A stretch of 64,000 nt of DNA from Planomonospora sp. ID82291. Lineage in GTDB: Bacteria > Actinomycetota > Actinomycetes > Streptosporangiales > Streptosporangiaceae. Position 1 is the first letter of the stretch; every line of letters begins with the position of its first letter. The stretch covers positions 1,736,001 through 1,800,000 of the forward strand of contig NZ_JABTEX010000001.1 in NCBI RefSeq assembly GCF_015711645.1. Reading direction: 5' to 3'. Under the pieces are notes generated by a model. That model was not told the DNA's origin and ran no database searches. It saw only the letters and a list, made by a program, of their open reading frames with translations. The translations under genes and the position numbers were made by a program. Shown here piece after piece: positions 32,961-42,105 of this stretch.

Positions 32961-34391
32961 TCAGCCGCGCGGGCGGACCTCGGCGTAGCGGGCCCGGATC
33001 TCCGGGAGCGGGTCGGCCTCGTAGCGGGCCGACGCGCCGCCCTCCCAGACCGGGGGCTCGTCGGTGCCGGCCAGCAGCCAGGCGGCCTGCCGCGCCGCGC
33101 CGTCCGCGACGTACTCCCCCGGCTCGGGCACGACCACCGGCCGCCCGAAGACCGCCGGGGCGATCCGCCGTACGGCCTCCGACCGGGCCCCGCCGCCGAC
33201 GAGCAGCACCCGGGCCGGGTCCAGTCCGAGGGCGTCGAAGGCGTCGGCCAGGTGGCAGAGCATGCCCTCGACCGCCGCCCGGGCCAGGTGGCCGGGGGTG
33301 GAGGTCTCCAGGGTCAGCCCGTGCAGCGACCCGGTCGCGTCCGGCAGGTTCGGGGTCCGCTCCCCTTCGAGGTACGGCACGCAGACCAGCCCGCCGGCCC
33401 CCGCCGGGGCGGCCAGGGCCAGCTCGCCCAGCCGGTCGAGGTCGACCCCGAGCATCCGGGCGGCCGCGTCGAGGACCCGGGCGGCGTTGAGCGTGCACAC
33501 CAGCGGCAGGAACCGGCCGGTCGCGTCGGCGAACCCGGCCACGGCCCCGCTCGGGTCCGCGCTCGGCGCCTCGGCCACCGCGAACGCCGTCCCCGACGTG
33601 CCGACGGACACCACCACGTCGCCCGGCCGCGCGCCCACCCCGAGGGCGGCGGCCATGTTGTCCCCGGTCCCGGGGGCGAGCAGCGCCCCGTCCGGGACCG
33701 GGGCGCCGCCCCACGCGCGCGCGTGGGGGTCGCGGGCGAGGCGGACCTCGCCCGCACCGTCCCGGGGGCCCAGCACCCGGGGGAGCTGCGGGACGGAGCC
33801 GAGGGCGGCCTTGAGCAGGTCGGTGCGGTAGGACCCGGTCGCGGGCGACCAGTAGCCGGTCCCGGAGGCGTCGCCGCGGTCGGTGACGGGCTCCCCCGAC
33901 CGCCCGGCCAGCCGCCAGGTCAGCCAGTCGTGCGGCAGGCAGACCGCGGCCGTGCGGCGGGCGCTGTCCGGCTCGTGCTCGGCCAGCCAGCGCAGCTTGC
34001 TCACGGTGAACGACGCGACCGGCACGCTGCCGACCGCCGCCGCCCACGCCGCCGGTCCGCCCAGCTCCGCGACCAGGTCGGCCGCGGCCCGCGCCGAGCG
34101 GGTGTCGTTCCAGAGCAGGGCGTCGCGCACGACCTGCCCGGACCCGTCCAGGCAGACCATGCCGTGCTGCTGCGCCGCCACGCCGACGGCCGCGACGTCG
34201 TCCAGCCCGCCGGCCCGGTCCACGGCCTCGCCCAGGGCCGTCCACCAGGCCTCGGGGTCGACCTCGGTCCCGTCGGGGTGGGCGGCCCGGCCCTGGCGGA
34301 CCAGAGCGCCGGTCGCGGCGTCCCTGATCACCACCTTGCAGCTCTGGGTGGAGGAGTCCACCCCGGCCACGAGGGGTCGCGCACCGGTCAT
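32961..34391 (-). CDS. xylB: Xylulokinase
   Basis: 476 residues, FGGY-family kinase that phosphorylates D-xylulose with ATP to xylulose-5-P in the cytosol. [15 protein letters not shown] (phosphate-1 motif), [48 protein letters not shown] and [15 protein letters not shown] (adenosine motif) are all in order. ATG 34391 overlaps the xylA stop (ATGA), so it is translationally coupled. The longer open frame upstream of this ATG is only the shadow of xylA and is ignored. Context (xylA, divergent ROK regulator) confirms the D-xylose pathway. Confidence 0.95.
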   Translation of the reverse strand: MTGARPLVAGVDSSTQSCKVVIRDAATGALVRQGRAAHPDGTEVDPEAWWTALGEAVDRAGGLDDVAAVGVAAQQHGMVCLDGSGQVVRDALLWNDTRSARAAADLVAELGGPAAWAAAVGSVPVASFTVSKLRWLAEHEPDSARRTAAVCLPHDWLTWRLAGRSGEPVTDRGDASGTGYWSPATGSYRTDLLKAALGSVPQLPRVLGPRDGAGEVRLARDPHARAWGGAPVPDGALLAPGTGDNMAAALGVGARPGDVVVSVGTSGTAFAVAEAPSADPSGAVAGFADATGRFLPLVCTLNAARVLDAAARMLGVDLDRLGELALAAPAGAGGLVCVPYLEGERTPNLPDATGSLHGLTLETSTPGHLARAAVEGMLCHLADAFDALGLDPARVLLVGGGARSEAVRRIAPAVFGRPVVVPEPGEYVADGAARQAAWLLAGTDEPPVWEGGASARYEADPLPEIRARYAEVRPRG

Positions 34392-35539
34392 CCGCGCACT
34401 CCGAGGAGGTGCTCCAGCGCGAGCTGGTTGAGCCGGGTGAAGTGGAAGCCGCGCTCGGCGGCGGCGTCCAGGTCGAAGTCGTCGCGGGCCAGGTCGTCGA
34501 GGGTCTCGCCGGGGGCCAGCGTGGGCTGCGACAGCTCGCCGACCCGGGCGGCGGCCAGCGCCTCGGCCACCTCGGGATCGGCGCGGAAGGCCGCGGACTT
34601 CTCCTTGAGGATCAGGTAGGTGCGCATGTTGGCGGCGGCCGACTCCCACACGTCGGAGGCGTCGTCGGTGCGCAGCGGCTTGTAGTCGAAGTGGCGGGGG
34701 CCCTCGTAGCCCTCGTTCTCCAGCAGGTCGACCAGGAAGAACGCGCTCTTCACGTCGCCGTGGCCGAAGATCAGGTCCTGGTCGTACTTGGGACCGTGCT
34801 GGCCGTTCAGGTCGATGTGGAAGAGCTTGCCGTGCCAGAGCGCCTGGGCGATGCCGTGCACGAAGTTCAGCCCGGCCATCTGCTCGTGGCCGACCTCGGG
34901 GTTGAGGCCCACCCGCTCGGGGTGCTCCAGCTCGCCGATGAAGGCCAGCGCGTGGCCGATCGTCGGGAGCAGGATGTCGCCGCGCGGCTCGTTCGGCTTG
35001 GGCTCGATGGCGAACCGGATGTCGTAGCCCTTGTCGATCACGTAGGAGGTCAGCAGGTCGAGGCCCTCCTTGTAGCGGCTGAGCGCGGCCTTGACGTCCT
35101 TGGCGGCGTCGGACTCGGAGCCCTCCCGGCCGCCCCACAGGACGTAGGTGGTCGCGCCCAGCTCGGCGGCCAGGTCGAGGTTGCGGATGACCTTGCGCAG
35201 GGCGTACCGCCGGACGTCGCGGTCGTTGCTGGTGAACCCGCCGTCCTTGAAGACCGGGTGGGTGAACAGGTTGGTGGTGGCCATCGGGACCTTCAGGCCG
35301 GTCTCGGCCAGGGCGCCCTTGAAGCGCTCGATCGCCTTGTCCCGGTCGGGCTCGACGGCGAGCAGGTCGTCGTCGTGGAAGGTGACGCCGTAGGCGCCGA
35401 GCTCGCTGAGCCGGTGCACGGTCTCCACCGGGTCGAGGGCGGCCCGGGTCGCGTCGCCGAACGGGTCGCGCGCCGACCATCCGACCGTCCACAGCCCGAA
35501 GGTGAAACGGTCCTGCGGGGTGGGCGTGTAGGCGTTCAT
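34388..35539 (-). CDS. xylA: Xylose isomerase
   Basis: 383 residues, actinobacterial class I xylose (glucose) isomerase, Mg/Co-dependent. [22 protein letters not shown] opens the protein; GVTFHDDDL carries the catalytic His; [30 protein letters not shown] and [17 protein letters not shown] carry the metal ligands. ATG 35539 has GGAGG 8 nt upstream. A TCCA-N5-TGGA dyad lies directly upstream, fitting control by the divergent ROK regulator. It is the first gene of the xylAB operon. Confidence 0.97.
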   Translation of the reverse strand: MNAYTPTPQDRFTFGLWTVGWSARDPFGDATRAALDPVETVHRLSELGAYGVTFHDDDLLAVEPDRDKAIERFKGALAETGLKVPMATTNLFTHPVFKDGGFTSNDRDVRRYALRKVIRNLDLAAELGATTYVLWGGREGSESDAAKDVKAALSRYKEGLDLLTSYVIDKGYDIRFAIEPKPNEPRGDILLPTIGHALAFIGELEHPERVGLNPEVGHEQMAGLNFVHGIAQALWHGKLFHIDLNGQHGPKYDQDLIFGHGDVKSAFFLVDLLENEGYEGPRHFDYKPLRTDDASDVWESAAANMRTYLILKEKSAAFRADPEVAEALAAARVGELSQPTLAPGETLDDLARDDFDLDAAAERGFHFTRLNQLALEHLLGVRG

Positions 35540-35553
35540 GGGCCGGTCCTCCG

Positions 35554-35577
35554 ATTTAGTCCACTTAATGGATTTAA
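35554..35577. promoter_or_regulatory. Putative xylose-repressor operator between xylA and xylR
   Basis: An AT-rich imperfect palindrome, TTAGTCCACTTAATGGATTT, with TCCA/TGGA half-sites around CTTAA and TTAA-type flanks. It lies 15 bp upstream of the xylA start codon and 42 bp before xylR, where a XylR-type repressor would block both promoters. Confidence 0.65.
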
Positions 35578-35618
35578 TATGCGTCCTGGAAGTGGGATCG
35601 TCAAGAGGTGGGTGCTCC

Positions 35619-36797
35619 ATGACACAGGCCGTACGCCACGACTCGATGCGCGCCCGCAACCTGGGGGTGGTCCTGGGCGAGGTCCGGCGGAGCGGGCCGG
35701 TCACCCGGGCCGCGCTGGCCGAGATGACCGGGCTGACCAAGACCACCGTCTCCAAGATGGTCGCCGACCTGCTCGCCGCGGGCATGGTCGCCGAGACCGG
35801 GGTCCCGTCCCGGGGCGAGCGCGGCCGGCCGGGCACCGCGGTCGCGCTCAGCGGCGGCCGGGTCGCGGCGCTCGGCCTGGAGATCAACGTCGACTACCTC
35901 TCCGCCTGCGTCGTGGACCTGACGCTGGCGGTGCGGCTGCGTCGTGCACAGGCTGTGGACAACCGGACGGCCTCACCTGTGGAAACCCTGAGTCACCTGT
36001 GCGAACTCGCCCGTGAGGCTGTGGACGAGGCCCGTGCGGCGGGCCTGGTGATCGCCGGGTCCGTCCTCGCCGTACCCGGTCCCGTGGACGACGGGCTGGT
36101 GCACAACGCCCCCAACCTCGGCTGGCGGGACGTGCACGTCGGCGAGCTGCTGAGCGGGCCGCCGGGCGGGCTGCCGGCGCCGTCGCCGTCGCCGACCGTG
36201 GACAACGAGGCCAACCTGGCCGCCCTGGGCGAGCTCTGGTTCGGCTCCGGTCACCGCGACTTCCTGCACGTCTCCGGGGAGATCGGCGTCGGCGCCGGCC
36301 TGGTCGTCGGCGGCGCGCTCTTCCGGGGCGCGCACGGGCTCGCCGGCGAGCTCGGCCACGTGGTCGTCTTCCCCGACGGCCCGGCCTGCCGCTGCGGCGG
36401 CCGGGGCTGCCTGGAGCAGTACGCCGGGCAGGAGGCGCTGCTCCGCGCGGCCGGGGCCGACACCGTCGAGCAGCTGACCGGCCGCCTCCGCGACGGGGAC
36501 GCGGCGGCGCTGGCCGCCTGCGAGCGCGCCGGGCACGCGCTCGGCCTGGCGCTGACCTCCGCCGTCCACCTGTTCGACCCCGGCACGATCGTGCTGGGCG
36601 GCGTCTTCGCCCCGCTCTTCCCGTGGATCCGCGGCCCCGTGCGCGCGACCACGGCCGCCCGGCTGTCGGCGATCCGCGCCGCCGTACCCGACCTGGCCGT
36701 CTCCCGCCTCGGCGGCGACGCGGCGGTGCTCGGCGCGGCGGGGCAGGTGATCCACCGGATCGTCGCCGACCCGGTGGCCCACCTGCCCGCCCGGTGA
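35619..36797 (+). CDS. xylR: ROK-family xylose repressor
   Basis: 392 residues: N-terminal winged HTH (~10-75; [23 protein letters not shown]) and a ROK sugar-kinase-like domain with the zinc-binding [14 protein letters not shown] and [28 protein letters not shown]. It is expected to repress xylAB in the absence of xylose; some ROK repressors bind the sugar directly. It is divergent from xylA across 79 bp carrying a palindrome. An internal stretch at 35940-36020 contains several cctgtgga/ctgtggac sequences and slightly different codon use, not otherwise explained. Normal family length. Confidence 0.88.
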   Translation: MTQAVRHDSMRARNLGVVLGEVRRSGPVTRAALAEMTGLTKTTVSKMVADLLAAGMVAETGVPSRGERGRPGTAVALSGGRVAALGLEINVDYLSACVVDLTLAVRLRRAQAVDNRTASPVETLSHLCELAREAVDEARAAGLVIAGSVLAVPGPVDDGLVHNAPNLGWRDVHVGELLSGPPGGLPAPSPSPTVDNEANLAALGELWFGSGHRDFLHVSGEIGVGAGLVVGGALFRGAHGLAGELGHVVVFPDGPACRCGGRGCLEQYAGQEALLRAAGADTVEQLTGRLRDGDAAALAACERAGHALGLALTSAVHLFDPGTIVLGGVFAPLFPWIRGPVRATTAARLSAIRAAVPDLAVSRLGGDAAVLGAAGQVIHRIVADPVAHLPAR

Positions 36798-36837
36798 ACC
36801 GCCGCGTCCCCGGGCACCCCGGCGCGGAGGGACGGCC

Positions 36838-37290
36838 TCAGGAGACCCTGGTGAAGTCCATGATCCAGTTGGTCTCCCAGGTCGACTCGCCGTCGTAGGA
36901 GAACGCCTGCTCCCACCGGCACGACTCCGGCGTGATGCGCGACCAGGTGAACCGGACGCGGATCGGACGGCCGTCGTCGGTGTCGTCGGCGTAGAAGACG
37001 CCGACCCCGTCGGTGAACCGGCCCACCACCGGGACCGGGTCGAGTCCTCGCGCGCTGTTGATCCAGTGCAGGGACCACTCCCGCCGCGCGGCGTCGTAGA
37101 CGCGGACCGTCGCGCCGTCGAACTCCTTGGTCGGGAAGGTGATCTCGTCGAAGCTGCCCGCCCCGCCGAAGAAGCCGTGCGCGACGCTCCGGCCGGGGAA
37201 CTCCTCCCACTCGTCGCTCCCGGCGTCGCGCTTCAGCAGGCGGCGGTTGACGACGTCCCAGGCGCCGGTGAAGAAGTCGAAGTCGTTCAC
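36838..37290 (-). CDS. Hypothetical protein (DUF1579-like lipocalin-type pattern)
   Basis: 150 residues beginning [20 protein letters not shown], with GFFGGAGSFDEITFPTKEF, VRVYDAARREWSLHWINSAR and RVRFTWSRITPESCRWEQAFS. The opening (aromatic, GAWDVVNRR) and alternating beta pattern resemble DUF1579 or heme-/lipid-binding barrel proteins, but I would not name a ligand. GTG 37290 overlaps the stop of the upstream gene (GTGA). Two-gene operon divergent from a WYL regulator. Confidence 0.65.
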   Translation of the reverse strand: MNDFDFFTGAWDVVNRRLLKRDAGSDEWEEFPGRSVAHGFFGGAGSFDEITFPTKEFDGATVRVYDAARREWSLHWINSARGLDPVPVVGRFTDGVGVFYADDTDDGRPIRVRFTWSRITPESCRWEQAFSYDGESTWETNWIMDFTRVS

Positions 37291-37760
37291 CGTCCCACCG
37301 GGCCTTCCGGGCGCGTGTCGGCGAGGTAGCCGCCGAGGTCCGGGGCGTCCCCGGCGAACATGTGCCGGACCCAGGCGGCGCGCTCGTACTCCAGGGCGGG
37401 CAGCTCCCACACGCACCCGACCCAGCGCCGCGTCTCGGGCACGAAGTTCGAGGGGTCCTCGTCGGGGCACCCGACGGCGGGCTGGCCGGCCGCGGCGGTG
37501 TGCACCTCCACCACGTTGTCCCAGACCCAGGTGTAGGCGAGCAGGTAGGCGCCGGTGTCCCCGCCCCGGTGCAGGACGGTCCAGCCGGCCGGGGAGTCGT
37601 CGGCGGGCGCGGGCACGAGCGCCGGCAGGTACGCGTAGGCCGCCTTCTCGACCTCCGGCTCGATCGGCCGGTCGGGCCGGTCGACGTGGTAGCGCTTGTA
37701 GGGACGGCCGCCGACGACGATCGGGTCCAGCGGCCGCATGTTCTTCTCGATGAACGCCAT
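37287..37760 (-). CDS. Hypothetical protein, partner of the DUF1579-like gene
   Basis: 157 residues, acidic, rich in Trp/Tyr, no signal peptide ([73 protein letters not shown]). I do not recognise a family. ATG 37760 is chosen because the upstream in-frame GTG lies within the operator palindrome. It is coupled to the downstream gene and divergent from the WYL regulator, which probably controls it. Confidence 0.65.
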   Translation of the reverse strand: MAFIEKNMRPLDPIVVGGRPYKRYHVDRPDRPIEPEVEKAAYAYLPALVPAPADDSPAGWTVLHRGGDTGAYLLAYTWVWDNVVEVHTAAAGQPAVGCPDEDPSNFVPETRRWVGCVWELPALEYERAAWVRHMFAGDAPDLGGYLADTRPEGPVGR

Positions 37761-37783
37761 GGCCGGACCGTACGGCCCCTCCG

Positions 37784-37800
37784 CTGACACGTAATGTCAG
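37784..37800. promoter_or_regulatory. Operator palindrome for the WYL/YafY-type regulator
   Basis: CTGACA-CGTAA-TGTCAG, a perfect 6-bp-arm dyad, lies 4 bp before the GTG of the regulator and 24 bp before the divergent gene. TGACA-N5-TGTCA is the type of site seen upstream of many YafY-like regulators; both promoters would be covered. Confidence 0.75.
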
Positions 37801-37804
37801 TGGA

Positions 37805-38887
37805 GTGCGAGCGTCCCGGCTTCTCTCCATCCTCCTGCTGCTCCAGTCACGCGGCCTGCTGACCGCCCGGCAGCTCGCCGACGAGCTGGAGGTCAGCGTC
37901 CGCACGATCTACCGCGACGTCGAGTCGCTGCACACCGCGGGGATCCCCCTGTACGGCGAGGCCGGGCACCGGGGCGGCTACCGGCTCCTCGACGGGTTCC
38001 GGACCCGCCTGACCGGGTTGACCGCGCAGGAGGCGCGGGCGCTGTTCCTGGCCGGGATGCCCGGACCGGCCGCCGAGCTCGGTCTCGGCGCCCTGGCCGC
38101 CGCGGCCGAGCTCAAGATCGAGGCCGCGCTCCCGCGCGAGCTGCGCGAGGGGTCCCGGAGCGTGCGGGAGCACTTCCACCTCGACGCGCCCGGCTGGTAC
38201 CACGACGGGGACCGGGTGCCGCGGCTGCCGGACGTGGCGGACGCCGTCTGGAACAGGCGCGTCATCCGGGTGCGCTACAGCCGCTGGGCGGCGCCGTACG
38301 AAGTGGATCGGCGGCTGGAGCCGTACGGCCTGGTCCTCAAGGCCGGCAGATGGTACCTCGTGGCCCGCTGCGACGGCGCGATGCGGACCTACCGGGTCGG
38401 CCAGATCCTCACCCTGCAGGTCACGGGCGAGACGTTCGAGCGGCCCGGCGGATTCGACCTGGCCGGGCACTGGAGCGCGTACCTGGCGGACTTCCGGTCG
38501 CGGCTGTTCCAGGGCCGGGCGACCGTCCGGCTCTCCCCCGCCGGGCGCGAGCGGCTCGCCCAGCTGATGGGCTCGGCCGTGATCGGGGCCGTGGACGAGA
38601 CGGCCGGACCGCCCGACACCCGGGGCTGGATCACGGCCACCGTGCCCGTCGAGTCGCCGGCGCACGCGCTGACCGAGTTCCTCAAGCTCGGCGCCGAGGT
38701 CGAGGTGCTGGAACCGGCGGAGCTGCGCCGCCTGATGGCCGAGACCGCCCACGCACTCGCCGCCCTCTATCCCCGGACGGGCCAGGTCGCGACGGATCCC
38801 CTCACGACGGATCCCCTCACGACGGGCGGGGGCCCGCCCCGGCCGGTTCCGCCCATCGGATCCTCCGCCGGCCCGACGGCCCGCTGA
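37805..38887 (+). CDS. WYL-domain transcriptional regulator (YafY-like)
   Basis: 360 residues. Winged HTH at ~1-60 ([38 protein letters not shown]), then a WYL domain (~140-310) with [35 protein letters not shown] and an extension with [20 protein letters not shown] proteins sense ligands or nucleic acids and often repress an adjacent operon. GTG 37805 directly follows a palindrome, suggesting autoregulation and possibly a near-leaderless transcript. The C-terminus carries a short in-frame repeat ([10 protein letters not shown]). It is divergent from the two hypothetical genes. Confidence 0.88.
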   Translation: MRASRLLSILLLLQSRGLLTARQLADELEVSVRTIYRDVESLHTAGIPLYGEAGHRGGYRLLDGFRTRLTGLTAQEARALFLAGMPGPAAELGLGALAAAAELKIEAALPRELREGSRSVREHFHLDAPGWYHDGDRVPRLPDVADAVWNRRVIRVRYSRWAAPYEVDRRLEPYGLVLKAGRWYLVARCDGAMRTYRVGQILTLQVTGETFERPGGFDLAGHWSAYLADFRSRLFQGRATVRLSPAGRERLAQLMGSAVIGAVDETAGPPDTRGWITATVPVESPAHALTEFLKLGAEVEVLEPAELRRLMAETAHALAALYPRTGQVATDPLTTDPLTTGGGPPRPVPPIGSSAGPTAR

Positions 38888-38957
38888 CCACCCGGACACC
38901 CGGACATCCGGAAACCGGGACACCGGGACACCGGGACACCGGGGAACAGGACGGGCC

Positions 38958-39416
38958 TCAACCCCGGCCGTCCGCCCCGTCCCCCAGGACGGCCGCGCAG
39001 ATCTCGGCGAGCCGCCGGGTCTGCTCGGGGGTCAGCCGGTCGAACAGGCAGCGCCGTACGGCCTCGACATGTCCGGGCGCGGCGGCGGCGAGCACGGCGT
39101 GGCCGGTGTCGGTGAGCACCGCCCAGCTCACCCGCCGGTCCGCCGGGCAGGGCAGGCGCCGCACCCAGCCGCGCTCCTCCAGCCGCGCGACCGCGTGGGA
39201 GAGCCTGCTCTGCGAGGAGTTCACCTCCGCGGCCAGCTCGCTCATCCGCATCCGGCGCTCCGGCGCCTCCGACAGGCGCACCAGCACCGCGTAGTAGGCG
39301 TGCGGCATGCCGGAGTCCCGCTGCAGCTGGCGGTCCAGCTCCTCCTGGATCACCTGGGAGGCCGCCAGGAAGGACCGCCACACGGCCTGCTCGTCGTCGT
39401 CCAGCCATCGCGTCAC
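38958..39416 (-). CDS. MarR family regulator
   Basis: 152 residues, one winged-helix MarR domain (ERRMRMSELAAEVNSSQSRLSHAVARLEERGWVRR, CPADRRVSWAVLTDTG). It likely represses the divergent VOC-dioxygenase gene; two exactly inverted operator sites lie between. ATG 39416 is in a region where both promoters overlap. The downstream gap to the convergent WYL gene (38888-38957) contains short ACCGGGAC-type repeats. Confidence 0.88.
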   Translation of the reverse strand: MTRWLDDDEQAVWRSFLAASQVIQEELDRQLQRDSGMPHAYYAVLVRLSEAPERRMRMSELAAEVNSSQSRLSHAVARLEERGWVRRLPCPADRRVSWAVLTDTGHAVLAAAAPGHVEAVRRCLFDRLTPEQTRRLAEICAAVLGDGADGRG

Positions 39417-39427
39417 GGGGACAGTTT

Positions 39428-39474
39428 AGTTGAACTCTCAAGTTTCGGCGGCTAAAGTACTTGAGAGTTCAACT
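39428..39474. promoter_or_regulatory. Twin MarR operators in a 16-bp inverted repeat
   Basis: AGTTGAACTCTCAAGT at 39428-39443 and its exact reverse complement at 39459-39474, 15 bp apart. Each arm is itself a dyad, TTGA-N4-TCAA, so two MarR dimers could bind. The sites cover the promoters of the MarR gene (start 39416) and the VOC gene (start 39498). Confidence 0.85.
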
Positions 39475-39497
39475 TTTCAGCGATCCAGGGGGTCACC

Positions 39498-40007
39498 ATG
39501 CCGGTCCAGCGGCTCAACCACGCGGTCCTGTACGTGCGCGACGTCGAGCGCAGCGTCGCCTTCTACCGGGAGGCCCTGGGCTTCCGGGTCGTCATGAACA
39601 TGCCGGGCGCGGCGTTCCTCCAGGCCGAGGGCTCCGGCAACGACCACGACCTCGGCCTCTTCCAGATCGGCGCCCAGGCGGGCCCCTCGGCCGCGGGGCG
39701 CTCGACCGTCGGCCTCTACCACCTGGCCTGGGAGGTGGACACCCTGGCGGAGCTGGAGCGGATCGCCGCCCGGCTGAGCGGGCTCGGCGCCCTGGCCGGC
39801 GCCTCCGACCACTCCACCACCAAGGCGCTGTACGCCAAGGACCCCGACGGCCTGGAGTTCGAGGTCTCCTGGCTGCTCCCCGCCGACCTGGTCACCGAGG
39901 AGGTCCTGGCGGGCCGGTCCCGGATCCGGCCGCTGGACATCGCCCGCGAGCAGGAGCGGTACGGCGCGCACACCCGCGGCGGCGTCGGCGTCTCCGTCAC
40001 GGCCTGA
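39498..40007 (+). CDS. VOC-family dioxygenase/glyoxalase-like protein
   Basis: 169 residues. LNHAVLYVRDVERSVAFYREALGF, the metal-ligand-like His of VGLYHLAWEVDT and the Glu of DPDGLEFEVSW fit a metal-dependent vicinal-oxygen-chelate enzyme, closest in feel to catechol 2,3-dioxygenase-type proteins. The N-terminal His, central His and C-terminal Glu make metal binding plausible. It is divergently controlled by the MarR gene. ATG 39498; the stop lies inside the first unit of a 47-bp repeat that extends to the stop of the convergent transporter. Confidence 0.85.
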   Translation: MPVQRLNHAVLYVRDVERSVAFYREALGFRVVMNMPGAAFLQAEGSGNDHDLGLFQIGAQAGPSAAGRSTVGLYHLAWEVDTLAELERIAARLSGLGALAGASDHSTTKALYAKDPDGLEFEVSWLLPADLVTEEVLAGRSRIRPLDIAREQERYGAHTRGGVGVSVTA

Positions 40008-40130
40008 CGGCGGCGTCCGACGCGATCGACGGCGGCGTCCCGATCACGGCCTGACGGCGGGGCCCGACGCGATCGACGGCGGCGTCCCGATCACGGCCTG
40101 ACGGCGGCGTCCGACGCGATCGACGGCGGG
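39997..40130. repeat. 47-bp tandem repeat spanning two convergent gene ends
   Basis: Units start at 39997, 40044 and 40091 with TCACGGCCTGACGGCGG, then GACGCGATCGACGGCGG. Each unit contains TGA on + and TCA (a - strand stop), so the first unit holds the VOC stop and the third the MFS stop. Sequence between them is near identical in each copy, differing mainly at GGCGTCC/GGGGCCC. Confidence 0.9.
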
Positions 40131-41398
40131 GAGGCGGCGCGGCGGGCGAGGAGCACCTGGGCCGCGCTCAGCGCGACGAGCACGAGCGGGAACACCGCGC
40201 CGGCGAGCAACCCGGCGCGCAGGCCCGTGTCCCCTGCACCCGGCAGCAGCCCGGCCAGGCCGCTCAGCGCCCCGCCTCCGGCGGTCGCGTCGGCCACCGC
40301 GCCCGCCAGCCACGGTCCCGCCGCCGCGCCCGCGTCACCGGACACCGCCAGGACGCCGAACATCGCCGCGCCGCCGAAGGGGAAGCGCGCCGACGCGAGG
40401 CTGAACGTCCCCGGCCACAGCAGGCTGACCGCCAGCCCGCACAGCGCGCACCCGGCGAGACTGAGCGCGGGCGCCGCCGCGAGCGCGGCCACCAGGTAGC
40501 AGCCGACCGCCAGCGTCCCGCAGCCGAGCATCGCCCACGGCAGGCGGATCCGCTCGCCCCACAGGCCGTAGCCGATCCGGCCGATCCCCATGAGCACCGC
40601 GAACAGGCACGGCCCCGCGAGGTCGCCCCCGACCTTGGAGACGCCCAGCCCCTGCTCGGCGAAGAGCGACGACCACTGCGACATGGTCAGCTCGGCGGCG
40701 CCCGCGCAGAGCATCATCAGCAGCGCCGCCGCGAAGGCGGGGCTCCGCAGCAGCGTCCCGAGCGGGGTCCGGTGCTCCTCCGCGACCGTCGCCGGCAGCG
40801 GCACCCGCAGGAACAGCACCAGGTTGGCCAGCGGAACCGCCGCCCACAGCAGCGGCACGACCTGCCACGACGCGTCCCCGATCCCCGCCAGCAGCAGCGT
40901 CGTCCCCACCACGACGGCGACCTGGCCCCAGCAGTAGAACGAGTGCAGCAGGCTCATCGCGGCGGCCTTCCCCTGCCGCGGGGCGGGCAGCGCGTCCACG
41001 ACCGGGCTGACCAGGACCTCCAGGAGCCCGCCGCCGATGCCGTACACCACGACCGCCAGCGCCAGCCCCGGGTACGGCGCGACCGCGGACGGCGCGACCG
41101 CCAGGAGGACCAGCCCCGCCACGGCGAACACGTGGGCCAGGACCAGTGGCACGCGGTAGCCCGTGCGGTCCACCACCTTGACCGCGACCAGGTCGGTGAC
41201 GAGCTGGGTCGCGAAGTTCAGCAGGACCAGGCGGCCGAGCATCTCGTAGGGCACCTGGTAGCGGTCCTGGAAGACGATGAACAGCAGGGGCGCCAGGTTG
41301 TTCACGATCGCCTGGGTGACGTAGCCGGTGTAGCAGGCTCGGCGGGTGTGGTCGAAGGTCACCGATGTCTTCCAGAGGCCGGGGGGCAGGACGGTCAC
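40091..41398 (-). CDS. MFS transporter
   Basis: 435 residues, about 12 transmembrane helices, major facilitator fold. Helices include AGLVLLAVAPSAVAPYPGLALAVVV and ALLMMLCAGAAELTMSQW; VVKVVDRTGYRVPL-like basic loops follow. It resembles sugar-type MFS proteins (FucP/NagP-like AGAAEL...W pattern), but substrate is not predictable. GTG 41398 is chosen over the longer frame because AGGAG lies 4 nt upstream and the protein then begins TVLPPGLWKTSVTFDHTRR. Its 3' end runs into the 47-bp repeat. Confidence 0.82.
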   Translation of the reverse strand: MTVLPPGLWKTSVTFDHTRRACYTGYVTQAIVNNLAPLLFIVFQDRYQVPYEMLGRLVLLNFATQLVTDLVAVKVVDRTGYRVPLVLAHVFAVAGLVLLAVAPSAVAPYPGLALAVVVYGIGGGLLEVLVSPVVDALPAPRQGKAAAMSLLHSFYCWGQVAVVVGTTLLLAGIGDASWQVVPLLWAAVPLANLVLFLRVPLPATVAEEHRTPLGTLLRSPAFAAALLMMLCAGAAELTMSQWSSLFAEQGLGVSKVGGDLAGPCLFAVLMGIGRIGYGLWGERIRLPWAMLGCGTLAVGCYLVAALAAAPALSLAGCALCGLAVSLLWPGTFSLASARFPFGGAAMFGVLAVSGDAGAAAGPWLAGAVADATAGGGALSGLAGLLPGAGDTGLRAGLLAGAVFPLVLVALSAAQVLLARRAASPPSIASDAAVRP

Positions 41399-41566
41399 AC
41401 CGCTCCTGCGGTGGCGGGCGTACCGGACCATCGACCCGAAACAGCCGGATTTGAGACTATAGGTGACAGATCAGCCGATGCCATAGCGAGCGGACGGAGA
41501 CCGCAGGGTGCGGTCCCACACCCCGGTCCGTGGCATCCGCCCGCGATCCCGCTCACGGCGCCCGTC

Positions 41567-41663
41567 CACGGGCCCGTCCACGGGCCCGTCCACGAGCCAG
41601 CTCACGACCCCGTCCGTGACGCCGCCCCCGCCGGTCGCCCGTGACGCCGCCCCCGCCGGTCGC
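41567..41663. repeat. Short direct repeats in intergenic DNA
   Basis: CACGGGCCCGTC-type units (two exact, one variant, ~14 bp) at 41574-41605 are followed by two copies of a 24-bp unit beginning CGTGACGCCGCCCCCGCCGG at 41616-41663. The gap 41399-41677 has no gene that I can support. Confidence 0.7.
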
Positions 41664-41677
41664 GGCCCGCGCGAGAG

Positions 41678-42004
41678 TCAGGCCGGATCGATGGAGAACC
41701 GGTCGAGTCGCCGGAGGCCGCAGACCTGGGCGACCGCGGGGGCGGCCAGCCACGCGGGGAGCCGCCGCAGGTAGCTCTGTACGAGCTCGGAGGCCATGTG
41801 CGCGCGCATCGCGTCGTCGTCGGCGTACTCCTCCAGGAACACGTGGCGTCCCGGCCGGTCGGGGTCCTGCAGCACCTCGTAGCTCAGGACGCCCTCCTCG
41901 GAGCGGGCGGAGGCCATCAGAGCGCGGGCGTGGTCGGTGAACGCCTCAAGGGCCTCCTCCTTGATCTCGAACGTGGCGCGCAGCAGCAGGGTGTCGTCGC
42001 CCAC
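41678..42004 (-). CDS. Antibiotic-biosynthesis-monooxygenase (ABM) domain protein
   Basis: 108 residues, ferredoxin-like ABM fold: LLLRATFEIKEEALEAFTDHARALM, EEGVLSYEVLQDPDRPGRHVFLEEYADDDAMRAHMAS. Such dimeric proteins can be cofactor-free quinone-forming monooxygenases or stress proteins (YgiN-like). Divergent from a TetR gene with palindromes between, which implies that it is the regulated target. Confidence 0.85.
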   Translation of the reverse strand: MGDDTLLLRATFEIKEEALEAFTDHARALMASARSEEGVLSYEVLQDPDRPGRHVFLEEYADDDAMRAHMASELVQSYLRRLPAWLAAPAVAQVCGLRRLDRFSIDPA

Positions 42005-42020
42005 CTGGACTCCTTCAATA

Positions 42021-42080
42021 TTCCAACGGTTCGGTTGGAAATCTTCCTCGCCGCCTATAGGGGTGTCAACCGCAAGGTTG
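42021..42080. promoter_or_regulatory. Two TetR-type operators between ABM gene and tetR
   Basis: TTCCAAC-GGTTCG-GTTGGAA (42021-42040, perfect 7-bp arms) and CAACC-GCAA-GGTTG followed by GAA (42067-42080). Both share the CAACC/GGTTG core, in a 101-bp divergent promoter region. Confidence 0.8.
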
Positions 42081-42105
42081 GAAAATCGGCGGTACGCTGC
42101 CCGCC

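Noticed and set aside
34392-35492. N-terminal extension of xylB into xylA
   Set aside because: The frame is open only as a shadow of xylA; the ATGA overlap at 34388-34391 gives the right xylB start.
37761-37905. Upstream extension of the two-gene hypothetical operon into one 355-residue frame
   Set aside because: It would read through the operator and the WYL gene start antisense; the overlapping GTGA architecture of two separate genes is better supported.
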